Assembly: GCA_965200095.1 (NCBI GenBank)
Contig: OZ241350.1
Span: 2,170,001 to 2,234,000 of the forward strand
DNA from: JANQOH01 sp965200095
GTDB taxonomy: Bacteria; Pseudomonadota; Alphaproteobacteria; UBA7887
DNA length: 64,000 nucleotides
Reading direction: 5' to 3'
This document shows, piece after piece, positions 35,061-43,269 of this stretch (position 1 is its first letter; each line of letters opens with the position of its first letter). A program made the translations under genes and the position numbers. The notes beneath the pieces were generated by a model. It searched no databases, was not told the DNA's origin, and saw only the letters and a list, made by a program, of their open reading frames with translations.

Positions 35061-36353
35061 ATGACCGCGGCCGACTACGAGATCGCCGATATCGCGCTCG
35101 CCGACTGGGGGCGCAAGGAGATCGCCATCGCCGAGACCGAAATGCCCGGCCTGATGGCGTTGCGCGAGGAATACGGCGGCGCCCGCCCGCTCGCCGGGGC
35201 GCGGATCGCCGGCTGTCTGCACATGACCATCCAGACCGCGGTGTTGATGGAAACGCTGCGCGCGCTCGGCGCCGATCTGCGCTGGTCGAGCTGCAACGTG
35301 TTCTCCACCCAGGACCATGCGGCCGCCGCGGTTGCCGCCGCGGGCTTCCCCGTGTTCGCCTGGAAGGGCGAGACGGACGAGGAGTTCTGGCGGTGCATCG
35401 ACCGCACCGTCGAGGGCCCGGAGGGCTGGAGGCCCAACATGATCCTCGACGACGGCGGCGATCTGACGGCGGTCATGCACGAGAAATATCCGGCGCTCAT
35501 GCGCGGCGTCCGCGGTCTGTCGGAGGAGACCACCACGGGGGTTCACCGTCTCTACGCGATGGAGCGCGCGGGCGCGCTCGCTGCGCCGGCGTTCAACGTC
35601 AACGACTCGGTCACCAAGTCGAAGTTCGACAATCTATACGGCTGCCGCGAAAGCCTCGTCGACGGCATCCGGCGCGCGACCGATGTCATGCTCGCCGGCA
35701 AGGTTGCGGTGGTCGCCGGCTATGGCGATGTGGGCAAGGGCTCGGCGGCGTCGTTGCGCAACGCCGGCGCCCGGGTGCTGGTGACCGAGATCGATCCCAT
35801 CTGCGCGCTCCAGGCGGCGATGGAAGGCTACGAAGTCGTGACCATGGACGACGCCGCGCCGCTCGGCGATGTCTTCGTGACCGCCACCGGCAATATCGAC
35901 GTGATCACCCTCGACCATATGCGCGCGATGCGCGACCGCGCCATCGTCTGCAATATCGGCCATTTCGACTCGGAGATCCGCATCGAGGCCCTGTCGAACA
36001 TGAAATGGGACGAGATCAAGCCGCAGGTCGACCAGGTCGAGTTCCCCGACGGCAAGAAGCTGATCGTCCTGGCGAAGGGCCGGCTGGTCAATCTCGGTTG
36101 CGCCACCGGCCACCCCAGTTTCGTGATGAGCGCGTCCTTCGCCAATCAGGTGCTGGCCCAGATCGAGCTCTGGACCAACCATGCCGCCTATGAAAACAGG
36201 GTCTACACGCTGCCCAAACGCCTCGACGAGAAAGTCGCGGCGCTGCACCTGGAAAAGGTCGGCGCCCGGCTCACCGCGCTGTCGCAAGCGCAGGCGGACT
36301 ATATCGACGTCCCCGTCGAGGGGCCGTTCAAGCCCGACTATTACCGCTACTGA
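35061..36353 (+). CDS. ahcY: adenosylhomocysteinase
   Basis: Enzyme of 430 aa that splits S-adenosylhomocysteine into adenosine and homocysteine, recycling the methyl cycle. The ribosome site GGAGGC stands 6 bp before ATG. The NAD site is VVAGYGDVGKGSAA. The substrate blocks are CNVFSTQDHAAAA, NVNDSVTKSKFDN and NLGCATGHPSFVMS. The C-terminus KPDYYRY completes the NAD site of the neighbouring subunit. Its place after ptsH is usual in alphaproteobacteria. No SAH riboswitch-like sequence was recognised in the 85-bp leader. Confidence 0.96.
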   Translation: MTAADYEIADIALADWGRKEIAIAETEMPGLMALREEYGGARPLAGARIAGCLHMTIQTAVLMETLRALGADLRWSSCNVFSTQDHAAAAVAAAGFPVFAWKGETDEEFWRCIDRTVEGPEGWRPNMILDDGGDLTAVMHEKYPALMRGVRGLSEETTTGVHRLYAMERAGALAAPAFNVNDSVTKSKFDNLYGCRESLVDGIRRATDVMLAGKVAVVAGYGDVGKGSAASLRNAGARVLVTEIDPICALQAAMEGYEVVTMDDAAPLGDVFVTATGNIDVITLDHMRAMRDRAIVCNIGHFDSEIRIEALSNMKWDEIKPQVDQVEFPDGKKLIVLAKGRLVNLGCATGHPSFVMSASFANQVLAQIELWTNHAAYENRVYTLPKRLDEKVAALHLEKVGARLTALSQAQADYIDVPVEGPFKPDYYRY

Positions 36354-36356
36354 CCG

Positions 36357-37367
36357 CTACCGGCCGACATCGATGACGAGCTTGCCGAAATGGCCGGCGG
36401 CGCGCATGTCGCGGAACGCCGAGCGGGCGTCCCCGAACGGATAGGTCCGGTCGATGACGGGCTGCGTTCCCGCCGCCGCGAGGGCGCGGTTCATCGCCTC
36501 GAACATGGCGCGGCTGCCGACATAGATCCCGTTCACGGTCAGCGACTTGCGCATCACCGCCGTAGGGTTGACGGCGCCCCCGGTGAGCACCCCGATGAGC
36601 GCGACATGACCGCCGACGCGGGTCGCCTCGACCGAGCGTTCGAACGTGCCGGCGCCGCCGACCTCGATGACATGGTCGACTCCCGCGCCGCCGGTCAGCT
36701 CGCGCACTGCGCGATGCCATTCCGGGTCTTCGCGGTAGTTGACCGTCCGCCATGCGCCCAGCGCCTCGACGCGCTTGCGCTTCGCGTCGCTCGACGACAC
36801 GACGATGGCGCGCGCGCCGTGCATGACGGCGAATTGCAGGGCGAAGATCGAAACGCCGCCGGTGCCCAGCAGCAGGACGGCCTCTCCCGCCTTGACGCGG
36901 CCTTTTTCGACCAGGGCGTGCCACGCCGTGAGCGCCGCGCAAGGCAGGGTTGCAGCCTGGCGGTAGTCCAGACCTTCGGGGACCGCCACCGCTCCGTCCT
37001 CCGCAAGCACGACCTCTTCGGCGAGCACCCCGTCGAGAGCGCCGCCGAGCGCGCTCGCCATCCCGTCGGGGGTAATCCCGCCGTCGTTCCAGCGCTGGAA
37101 GAAGCAACTCGCCACCCGGTCGCCCGGCTTGAAGCGCGTCACCCCTTCCCCCACCGCCGTCACCTCGCCGGCGCCGTCCGAATTCGGAACCCGCGGATAG
37201 GGCAGGTTGCGCGCCGCCGGCGATTCGACCGTCAACAGGTCGCGGTAGTTGATCGCCGAGGCGCGGATGCGCACCCGCAGCCGGCCCGGGCCCGGCTGCG
37301 GAACCGGGCGGTCGGCGAGAGTCAGGGCGTCGACGCCGTCGGCGGAAACGATCTCCCACGCGCGCAT
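36357..37367 (-). CDS. MDR-family NAD(P)-dependent alcohol dehydrogenase/quinone oxidoreductase
   Basis: Protein of 336 aa. The N-terminal GroES-like domain has INYRDLLTVE and VPNSDGAGEVTAVGEGV. The Rossmann domain has VLLLGTGGVSIFALQFAV. The catalytic-zinc cysteines of classical alcohol dehydrogenases and the structural four-Cys lobe are missing. It is therefore likely a zinc-independent reductase of the QOR/ZDH-like group. It converges on ahcY with a gap of 3 bp. Substrate unknown. Confidence 0.88.
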   Translation of the reverse strand: MRAWEIVSADGVDALTLADRPVPQPGPGRLRVRIRASAINYRDLLTVESPAARNLPYPRVPNSDGAGEVTAVGEGVTRFKPGDRVASCFFQRWNDGGITPDGMASALGGALDGVLAEEVVLAEDGAVAVPEGLDYRQAATLPCAALTAWHALVEKGRVKAGEAVLLLGTGGVSIFALQFAVMHGARAIVVSSSDAKRKRVEALGAWRTVNYREDPEWHRAVRELTGGAGVDHVIEVGGAGTFERSVEATRVGGHVALIGVLTGGAVNPTAVMRKSLTVNGIYVGSRAMFEAMNRALAAAGTQPVIDRTYPFGDARSAFRDMRAAGHFGKLVIDVGR

Positions 37368-37458
37368 GGGCGGCTCCTCTTCAATCGCGGTCGTTTCAGC
37401 CTACCATAGCCGCGAGCTTCGCCCGCAAGAACCGCCGCCTCGCCTCGAGGAGCGACCG

Positions 37459-38070
37459 ATGCCTGCCGACGGAAACGGAGAGCCCGCCCGGAGCGCCGTC
37501 CACGCGCGTCGCGGGCGAAGCGCAGCAATCCGCTACGCGCTCGCCGATTGCGCGCTCGACCGCGCCTTCATCGCCGCCACCGCGCGCGGAATCTGCGCGG
37601 TGTTCTTCGGCGACGACGACCGCGCGCTCGCGGCGGCGCTGGCGACGGAGTTCCCGCACGCCCGGCGGCTCCGCGACGATGCCGCGCTGGCAGCGCCGGT
37701 CGCCAACATCGTCGCGCGCCTCCAAGGCGCGCCGGCGGCCGGCGACCTTCCGCTGGATGTCCGCGCGACTGCGTTTCGGGCGCGCGTGTGGCGCGCCCTG
37801 CGCGCGATCCCGCGCGGCGAAACCCGCAGCTACGCCGACATCGCCGCCCAGATCGGCGCGCCGGGCGCAGCGCGCGCCGTCGGCGGCGCCTGCGCCGCCA
37901 ATCCGGCGAGCCTTCTCATCCCGTGCCACCGCGCGGTGCGCGGCGACGGCGGACTCGGCGGCTATCGCTGGGGGATCGAACGCAAGGCGCGCTTGCTCGC
38001 GATGGAACGCGAAACCGGGCGCGGAGCCGGCCGCCCCTTCCCCGCGCCGACGGCCTATGGCGCGCGGTGA
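37459..38070 (+). CDS. ogt: methylated-DNA-[protein]-cysteine S-methyltransferase
   Basis: DNA repair protein of 203 aa that takes the alkyl group from O6-alkylguanine. Its acceptor Cys is in NPASLLIPCHRAVRGDGGLGG. The helix-turn-helix GETRSYADIAAQIGAP is present, as is the N-terminal lobe seen in the Ada C-terminal half (IAATARGICAVFFGDD). No Ada AraC-like domain is attached. A CGAGGAGCG ribosome site precedes ATG. The last 16 bp overlap the convergent enolase-superfamily gene. Confidence 0.92.
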   Translation: MPADGNGEPARSAVHARRGRSAAIRYALADCALDRAFIAATARGICAVFFGDDDRALAAALATEFPHARRLRDDAALAAPVANIVARLQGAPAAGDLPLDVRATAFRARVWRALRAIPRGETRSYADIAAQIGAPGAARAVGGACAANPASLLIPCHRAVRGDGGLGGYRWGIERKARLLAMERETGRGAGRPFPAPTAYGAR

Positions 38071-39143
38071 GCGTTAAGCGCGGCCCAGTCGAATTCGATG
38101 CCGTGGCCCGGGCGGTCGGGCGCCGTCACCATCCCCTCCGCCACCCCGACGCTCTCGGCCATGAACTTCTCGAGCCCGAAACCGTGGACCTCGAGATAGG
38201 CGGCATTGGGCGCAGCGGCGAGGAGATGCACGTGCAAATCGTGGGCGCCGTGCGACATCACCGGCAGGCCATGCGCTTCGCACAGCCGCGCGACCTTCAT
38301 GAACGGGGTGACGCCGCCGCAGGTCGTGAGGTCGGGTTCGGGGAAATCGACTCCGCCCGCCGCGATCAGCCCGGCGAATTCGGCGAGGGTGTGAAGGTTC
38401 TCGCCGGCGGCGATCGGGACCAGCCCCAAGCTGCGCAAATGCGCGTAGCCGGCGAAATTGTCCGGGCGGATCGGCTCCTCGACCCACACCAGATCGAACT
38501 CCCGCAGCGCGTGCAAGGCGCGCATCGCCCGGTCGACGCGCCACGCTTCGTTGGCGTCGGCCATCAATTCGATCTCGGGGCCGAGATGTTCGCGCATCGC
38601 CGAGACCCGCGCCACGTCTTCGGCGAGGGTGGGCCGGCCCAGACGCATCTTGACCGACCGGAACCCCTGTTCGACGCTGCGGCTCGCCCCGGCGAGCAAC
38701 TGGCCCAGCGGGAAGTTGAGGTCGATATTGCCGGCATAGGCGCGCACTTTCGGGTCGTGCCCGCCGAGCAGGCGCCACAACGGTTCGCCGAGCATCCGCC
38801 CGCGCAGGTCCCACAGCGCCGTGTCCACGGCGGCGAGCGCGAAGGTGAGCGGCGCGCCGCGCCCCGCATAGTGGTGCAACCGCCAAATGCGCTGCCACAA
38901 CCATTCGATCCGCCCGGGGTCGGCGCCGCGCAGAACCTCCGTGAAACTGCGTTCGACGATCGCCGCAGCGGCGGCCCCCTGGCCCGCCATCATGACCGTG
39001 TAGCCCGACCCCTCCGCGCCGCCGGAATCGCGGATCCGCGAGACCACCATGTCGAATTCGCGCATCACCCCGGTGCTGGCCGCCTGCACGGGGGTGGGCA
39101 GCGGCAGGCGATAGACATCGGTCTGGACGTGTTCGATGGTCAT
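38055..39143 (-). CDS. enolase-superfamily (mandelate racemase/muconate lactonizing) enzyme
   Basis: Protein of 362 aa with the capping domain (1-120) and a TIM barrel. The metal ligands are Asp in LMADANEAW, Glu in WVEEPIRP and Glu in AAGENLHT. The general base positions are Lys in SVKMRLG (Lys-x-Arg instead of Lys-x-Lys) and His in MSHGAHDLHVHLL. These place it in the mandelate-racemase subgroup, probably a sugar-acid dehydratase rather than a racemase. It might supply the sugar-acid genes at 19.8-25 kb, but it is not linked to them. Confidence 0.9.
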   Translation of the reverse strand: MTIEHVQTDVYRLPLPTPVQAASTGVMREFDMVVSRIRDSGGAEGSGYTVMMAGQGAAAAAIVERSFTEVLRGADPGRIEWLWQRIWRLHHYAGRGAPLTFALAAVDTALWDLRGRMLGEPLWRLLGGHDPKVRAYAGNIDLNFPLGQLLAGASRSVEQGFRSVKMRLGRPTLAEDVARVSAMREHLGPEIELMADANEAWRVDRAMRALHALREFDLVWVEEPIRPDNFAGYAHLRSLGLVPIAAGENLHTLAEFAGLIAAGGVDFPEPDLTTCGGVTPFMKVARLCEAHGLPVMSHGAHDLHVHLLAAAPNAAYLEVHGFGLEKFMAESVGVAEGMVTAPDRPGHGIEFDWAALNAHRAP

Positions 39144-39544
39144 GACGGCGCGTTCCTCGCGGGCGATGGACGGGACGCGGCGATGCTATCACGCGCGTCG
39201 CCCCGCGCGCGCCGCGATTTTCGCTTCGGCCCTTCCCGGGAGCGCCGGCGTCTCGCCGCGGCGCCATGGGCCAGAATGAGAAACGCTGCGTCGCGCGCAG
39301 CAATTCTCATTTTGGCCTGGAGCAATGCGGCGGATCCGGCGCAGCCGCCCCTGGGAGCGCCGGCGTCTCGCCGGCACGCGCGCAAAGCGCGCGAAAACAA
39401 GATGCCGGCGAGACGCCGGCGCTCCCAGGGAGACGCGTCCATCGCCAAAATGAGAACCGCTGCTTCGCGCGACCGTGTCTTGTCCGCCGCCGACGCGCCG
39501 GTTACCGTTGCCGGCGGGCGGCGGCAGGCCGAAGGAGAAGCGCC
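39144..39544. other. intergenic region filled with palindromic repeats
   Basis: The 401-bp gap has no credible gene. It holds a nested set of inverted repeats described in separate entries, and a GAGAAG ribosome site just before 39545. The promoters of both divergent genes must also lie in it. Confidence 0.7.
39238..39464. repeat. nested REP-like palindromic repeat cluster
   Basis: Two sequence motifs alternate. Motif A (GGGAGCGCCGGCGTCTCGCC) occurs at 39238-39257 and 39353-39372, and inverted at 39408-39427. The last two sit in a perfect 25-bp inverted repeat (39351-39375 with 39404-39428). Motif B (AATGAGAA with GCTGCG) forms a stem at 39271-39315: the outer 12-bp arms have one mismatch, the inner arms GCTGCG/CGCAGC match. 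A further B copy lies at 39443-39463. A diverged relative lies at 32481-32545, so this is a dispersed element. Confidence 0.75.
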
Positions 39545-40903
39545 ATGAACCTTTCGAGACTGCTCGCGGCGCGCGCCGAAGCGGGTAAACCGGTGCGCGT
39601 CGGGCTGATCGGCGCCGGGAAATTCGGCGCCATGTTCCTCGCCCAGGCGCGGCGGACGACAGGCCTTCACGTCCTCGGCGTCGCCGATCTCGACATCGCA
39701 CGGGCGCGCGGCAACGCCCGCGCCGCCGGCTGGAGCGACGAACGCCTGGGCGCCCCCGGTCTCGACGCGGCGGCGAAGGGCGGCGCGACGCATGTCGGCG
39801 ACGACGCGGCGGCGTTGATCGCGCATCCGGCGCTCGACGTGGTCATCGACGCGACGGGCGACCCGAAGGTCGGCATCCGCCACTGCCTCGCGGCCATCGA
39901 CAACGGCAAGCACATCGTCATGGTCAATGTCGAAGCCGATGTCGTCGCCGGGCCGCTGCTCGCGCGCCGCGCCGAACAGGCGGGCGTCGTCTACAGCCTC
40001 GCCTGGGGGGATCAGCCGGCGCTCGTCGCCGAACATGTCGACTGGGCGCGCGCCTGCGGCTTCGACGTGGTCTGCGCCGGCAAGGGCACGCGCTATCACC
40101 CCGATTTCCACCGCTCGACGCCGGATACGGTGTGGGACAATTTCCATTTCGGCCGCGAGACCGCCGAACGCGGGCGCATGAACCCCAAAATGTTCAACTC
40201 GTTCATCGACGGCACCAAGTCGGGGATCGAGATGAGCGCGGTGTGCAACGCGACCGGGCTGACGCCGCAGCCGGGCGGCCTGTCCTTCCCGCCCTGCTCG
40301 CGCTACGACCTGGCGGAAACGCTCAAGCCCGCAAGCGCCGGCGGCAGGACGACCCGCAAGGGCGCGACGGAAGTGGTGTCGTCGCTCCACCGCGACATGT
40401 CGCCGGTGGAGAACGACCTCATGCTCGGCACCTTCGTGGTGATCGAGGCGGACAACGACTATGTCCGGCACTGTTTCGAGGAATACCGGATGTTGCCGGA
40501 CAGCACCTTCCGCTACGGCGCGCTCTATCGTCCGACCCACATGATCGGGCTCGAACTCGGGGTGTCGGTGGCGTCGGCGGCCTTGCGCGGCGAGCCGACG
40601 GGGGCGCCGACGGGTTTCCGGTCGGATGTCGTGGCCTGCGCCAAGCGCCCGCTGAAGAAGGGCGAGCTGCTGGACGGCGAGGGCGGCTACATGGTATGGG
40701 GCAAGCAGGTTCCGGCGGCCGACTCGCTGGCGTCGGGCGGCCTGCCGCTGGGCCTGGCGGCGGGCGTTCCGTTGACGCGCGACATTGCGGAGGGCGAACT
40801 CCTTTCCTGGTCCGATGCGGCGATCGACGAGGCCGACGACGCCGTGCGCGTCCGCCGCGAGATGGAGGCGGCGTTCGGCCGCGCGAACATCGCCGCAGCA
40901 TGA
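39545..40903 (+). CDS. NAD(P)-binding oxidoreductase with C-terminal SAF domain
   Basis: Protein of 452 aa. A homoserine/dihydrodipicolinate-reductase-like Rossmann domain opens it (RVGLIGAGKFGAMFLAQ, VVIDATGDPKVG, GKHIVMVNVEAD). The middle has YHPDFHRSTPDTVWDNF and the C-terminal 80 residues form an SAF-like domain (CAKRPLKKGELLDGEGGYMVWG). Such proteins occur in sugar and polyol catabolic operons and are often mislabelled FlgA. It probably reduces or oxidises a small sugar-acid semialdehyde. A GGAGAA ribosome site precedes ATG. Confidence 0.85.
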   Translation: MNLSRLLAARAEAGKPVRVGLIGAGKFGAMFLAQARRTTGLHVLGVADLDIARARGNARAAGWSDERLGAPGLDAAAKGGATHVGDDAAALIAHPALDVVIDATGDPKVGIRHCLAAIDNGKHIVMVNVEADVVAGPLLARRAEQAGVVYSLAWGDQPALVAEHVDWARACGFDVVCAGKGTRYHPDFHRSTPDTVWDNFHFGRETAERGRMNPKMFNSFIDGTKSGIEMSAVCNATGLTPQPGGLSFPPCSRYDLAETLKPASAGGRTTRKGATEVVSSLHRDMSPVENDLMLGTFVVIEADNDYVRHCFEEYRMLPDSTFRYGALYRPTHMIGLELGVSVASAALRGEPTGAPTGFRSDVVACAKRPLKKGELLDGEGGYMVWGKQVPAADSLASGGLPLGLAAGVPLTRDIAEGELLSWSDAAIDEADDAVRVRREMEAAFGRANIAAA

Positions 40904-40939
40904 GGGTCGCAACGGGAATTTGACGAGGCTGCGAAGACC

Positions 40940-41395
40940 ATGAACAGGACGAAGAAATTCGCGGCGCTTTTCGCGGGCGCCGCGGCGTTGGCCGCGGCAG
41001 CCGGCCTGGGCTACGCCGCCGGCCACAAGGACCGCGGCGCGATGAGCGCGCTCGATGACGTGGAGTGGATCCCCCGCACGAACTCGCCGGTCGAGACGGC
41101 GGTGCTGGCGGGCGACCCGGCGACCGGCGCGCACGTCCGCCTGGTCAAACTGCCGGCCGGTTTCGTGGTTCCGGATCACGCGCACACGGGCGACTATCAC
41201 GGCGTGAACCTGACCGGAACGTGGAAGCACACCTTCCTGGAAACCGGCGAGAGCCGCGAATTGCCGCCGGGTTCCTTCGTCTTCCAGCCCGGCGGCGAAA
41301 TGCACGGCGACGCTTGCATCGGTCCCGAAGACTGCATCATCATGCTGTCGCAGTCGGTCTCGGCGGATTTCATCCTGCCGTCGAACGACGAGTAA
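40940..41395 (+). CDS. exported cupin-domain protein (DUF4437-like)
   Basis: Protein of 151 aa. The N-terminus (MNRTKKFAALFAGAAALAA) is a signal peptide or anchor. The cupin barrel has VPDHAHTGDYHGVNLTG, supplying His ligands, and PGGEMHGDACIG, supplying a further His and Glu. It lies 36 bp after the SAF-domain gene on the same strand. It may be a periplasmic metal-dependent isomerase or lyase, or a binding protein; no reaction can be assigned. Confidence 0.8.
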   Translation: MNRTKKFAALFAGAAALAAAAGLGYAAGHKDRGAMSALDDVEWIPRTNSPVETAVLAGDPATGAHVRLVKLPAGFVVPDHAHTGDYHGVNLTGTWKHTFLETGESRELPPGSFVFQPGGEMHGDACIGPEDCIIMLSQSVSADFILPSNDE

Positions 41396-41429
41396 CGGTT
41401 GATTCGCACGGCATGGATGGGGCGGCACG

Positions 41430-42887
41430 GTGGACAACGCCATGACGCAGCTTGAAGCCACGCTTGACGACATCGTCGGCAAGCTGAAGGGAAACGGCTT
41501 TCCTAACGAGCAGTCGATCTCGCAAGGCATCGTCCTGCGCGTTCTCGGTGACCTGAATTGGGATGTCTACGATCCGGCCATCGTCTGGCCCGAGTACTCG
41601 ACGGCAGGAGGCCGTGCCGATTTCGCGCTTTGTCATCCTCCCCGCAAACCCCGAATTTTTGTCGAGGTAAAACAGCCTGGCGGTGCCGAACATGGCGTGA
41701 AACAGGCCTTGGAGTACGCCTTCCATACCGGCGGCGTTCCGTTCATCGTCCTGACCGACGGCAGGACTTGGAGTTTCTATCTGCCGATGGCGCTGGGCAG
41801 TTACGACGAACGCCGCGTTTTCATGCTTGACCTGCTCAAACGCTCGACGGAGGAGTCAGCCGTCGTCCTGCACCATTATCTTGAACAGAGCAGAGTCGTT
41901 TCCGGCGATGCGCTCCGCGTCGCTCGCGAGGAATACCAACGTCAAAGCCGCCGCGCAGCTGCTCGTATGGAGATTCCGGACGCGTGGAATGGCCTCGTCG
42001 ACAAACGCGAAAAATCGCTTATCGATTTGTTGGCGGATTCTGTCGAAGTGAAAGCGGGAGTTCGGCCCGAGGACGCAGACATCGTCGGTTTCCTTACGTC
42101 TCTCCGTCAGCGGAGTTCCGCTGGTCTCGCGCCGCCGCGCAACTACGGAACGAATATCGCCGAGGAGACGCCTACCGGCGTCGACACCCCGAACGTGCCG
42201 ACTCCGCGTGACGACACGCCACCGGGCGACGACACCACTCCGGGCACCACGCGGCCCGGCAGGCCCAGCCGATGGGATGGACGAATCATCCGCAGCACTT
42301 GCGCCAAGAATCCCCGGAGGCCCGACTCCAAAGGATGGCATGCCCACAATTTCATCATGGAACACCCCGGCGGTGTGAGCTACGAAGATTACAAAGCTGC
42401 CGGACATACCCCAAACCATCTCGCATGGGACTTGGAGCACGGCCATATCACTGTTGAGGAGAAAGACGCCCCCTCGCCACTTGACCAAGGAACGAACACT
42501 CCCATGCCGCCGACAACGGACGCAAACATCCACAATGTGACGAGCCCACGCCGTGGAACGCTTCGCATGTTGGGCGAGGAAATCGAATACAAGAATGCCA
42601 TGGATGCTGTGTTGATTGTTTTGAAGAGGCTTCAGGAAAGAGATCGGAATTTTCTTTTGAATTTTTATCGACATCCGGACAATAGAGGGACTAGTCGTCG
42701 ATTTGTGGCTGAGAGTGTAGAAGAATTGTACGAGAAGACGCCGGATTTACGCAAGTATCACGCGCAGATCGACGACGGATGGCTGGTGTCGACACATCAC
42801 AACAATAAGAGAAAGAAAATCATCTTGGAGATTGCGGCGGAGGTGGCAGGCTTGACGCTGGGGCATGATATCGTGGTCGATTTCTGA
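41430..42887 (+). CDS. HsdR N-terminal-like (PD-(D/E)XK) orphan nuclease-type protein
   Basis: Protein of 485 aa from GTG at 41430; an ATG at 41442 is an alternative. Residues 10-150 match the nuclease domain at the N-terminus of type I restriction HsdR, with GRADFAL and RIFVEVKQPGG giving the D...ExK site. A Thr/Pro/Asp-rich linker (about 250-280) follows, then a possible winged-helix segment (NFIMEHPGGVSYEDYKAAG) and a C-terminal domain of unknown type. No helicase domain or HsdM/HsdS gene is present. The lower GC than the neighbours points to transfer. A stand-alone defence or repair role is possible. Confidence 0.78.
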   Translation: MDNAMTQLEATLDDIVGKLKGNGFPNEQSISQGIVLRVLGDLNWDVYDPAIVWPEYSTAGGRADFALCHPPRKPRIFVEVKQPGGAEHGVKQALEYAFHTGGVPFIVLTDGRTWSFYLPMALGSYDERRVFMLDLLKRSTEESAVVLHHYLEQSRVVSGDALRVAREEYQRQSRRAAARMEIPDAWNGLVDKREKSLIDLLADSVEVKAGVRPEDADIVGFLTSLRQRSSAGLAPPRNYGTNIAEETPTGVDTPNVPTPRDDTPPGDDTTPGTTRPGRPSRWDGRIIRSTCAKNPRRPDSKGWHAHNFIMEHPGGVSYEDYKAAGHTPNHLAWDLEHGHITVEEKDAPSPLDQGTNTPMPPTTDANIHNVTSPRRGTLRMLGEEIEYKNAMDAVLIVLKRLQERDRNFLLNFYRHPDNRGTSRRFVAESVEELYEKTPDLRKYHAQIDDGWLVSTHHNNKRKKIILEIAAEVAGLTLGHDIVVDF

Positions 42888-42957
42888 TCTTGGGAATTCC
42901 CTGGCGCCATGGTCGCCGCCGCTATGCGCCGAGCTCGCGGCAGCGTATAATCCGGGC

Positions 42958-43218
42958 ATGTCGGCAACGACCGAAAGCATCGTGTCAACGCTTGGCGCGC
43001 TGAGCGGACTTCCCACGTCCGTGAGTTCATGGCGCGTCGAAATCGGTATCGATGCGGCGGACGAACCGGCCGTGTGGGTATGGGCGATGCTCGACGAAGA
43101 AGAAATCGATCTCGATACCGGAGAACGGTTGCGGGACATCGTGCGGGCCGCCGTCCGCCGCGAAGCCGGCGACGAGGGCTGGGTCTACGTCCGTTTCCGT
43201 TCGGCTTTGGACCCATAG
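42958..43218 (+). CDS. hypothetical 86-aa acidic protein
   Basis: Small acidic protein that opens with a Ser/Thr-rich helix and contains WRVEIGIDAADEPAVWVWAM, TGERLRDIVRAAVRREA and WVYVRFRSALDP. The alternating beta-alpha-beta pattern looks like a compact cytoplasmic domain. No family was recognised. It converges with the peptidase-like gene on the other strand and follows the HsdR-like gene by 70 bp, so it may belong to the same accessory patch. Confidence 0.55.
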   Translation: MSATTESIVSTLGALSGLPTSVSSWRVEIGIDAADEPAVWVWAMLDEEEIDLDTGERLRDIVRAAVRREAGDEGWVYVRFRSALDP

Positions 43219-43269
43219 CATAGCGCCGGACTTCGGCGACCCATCGCCGACAACGGCGCGTCGGCTCGC

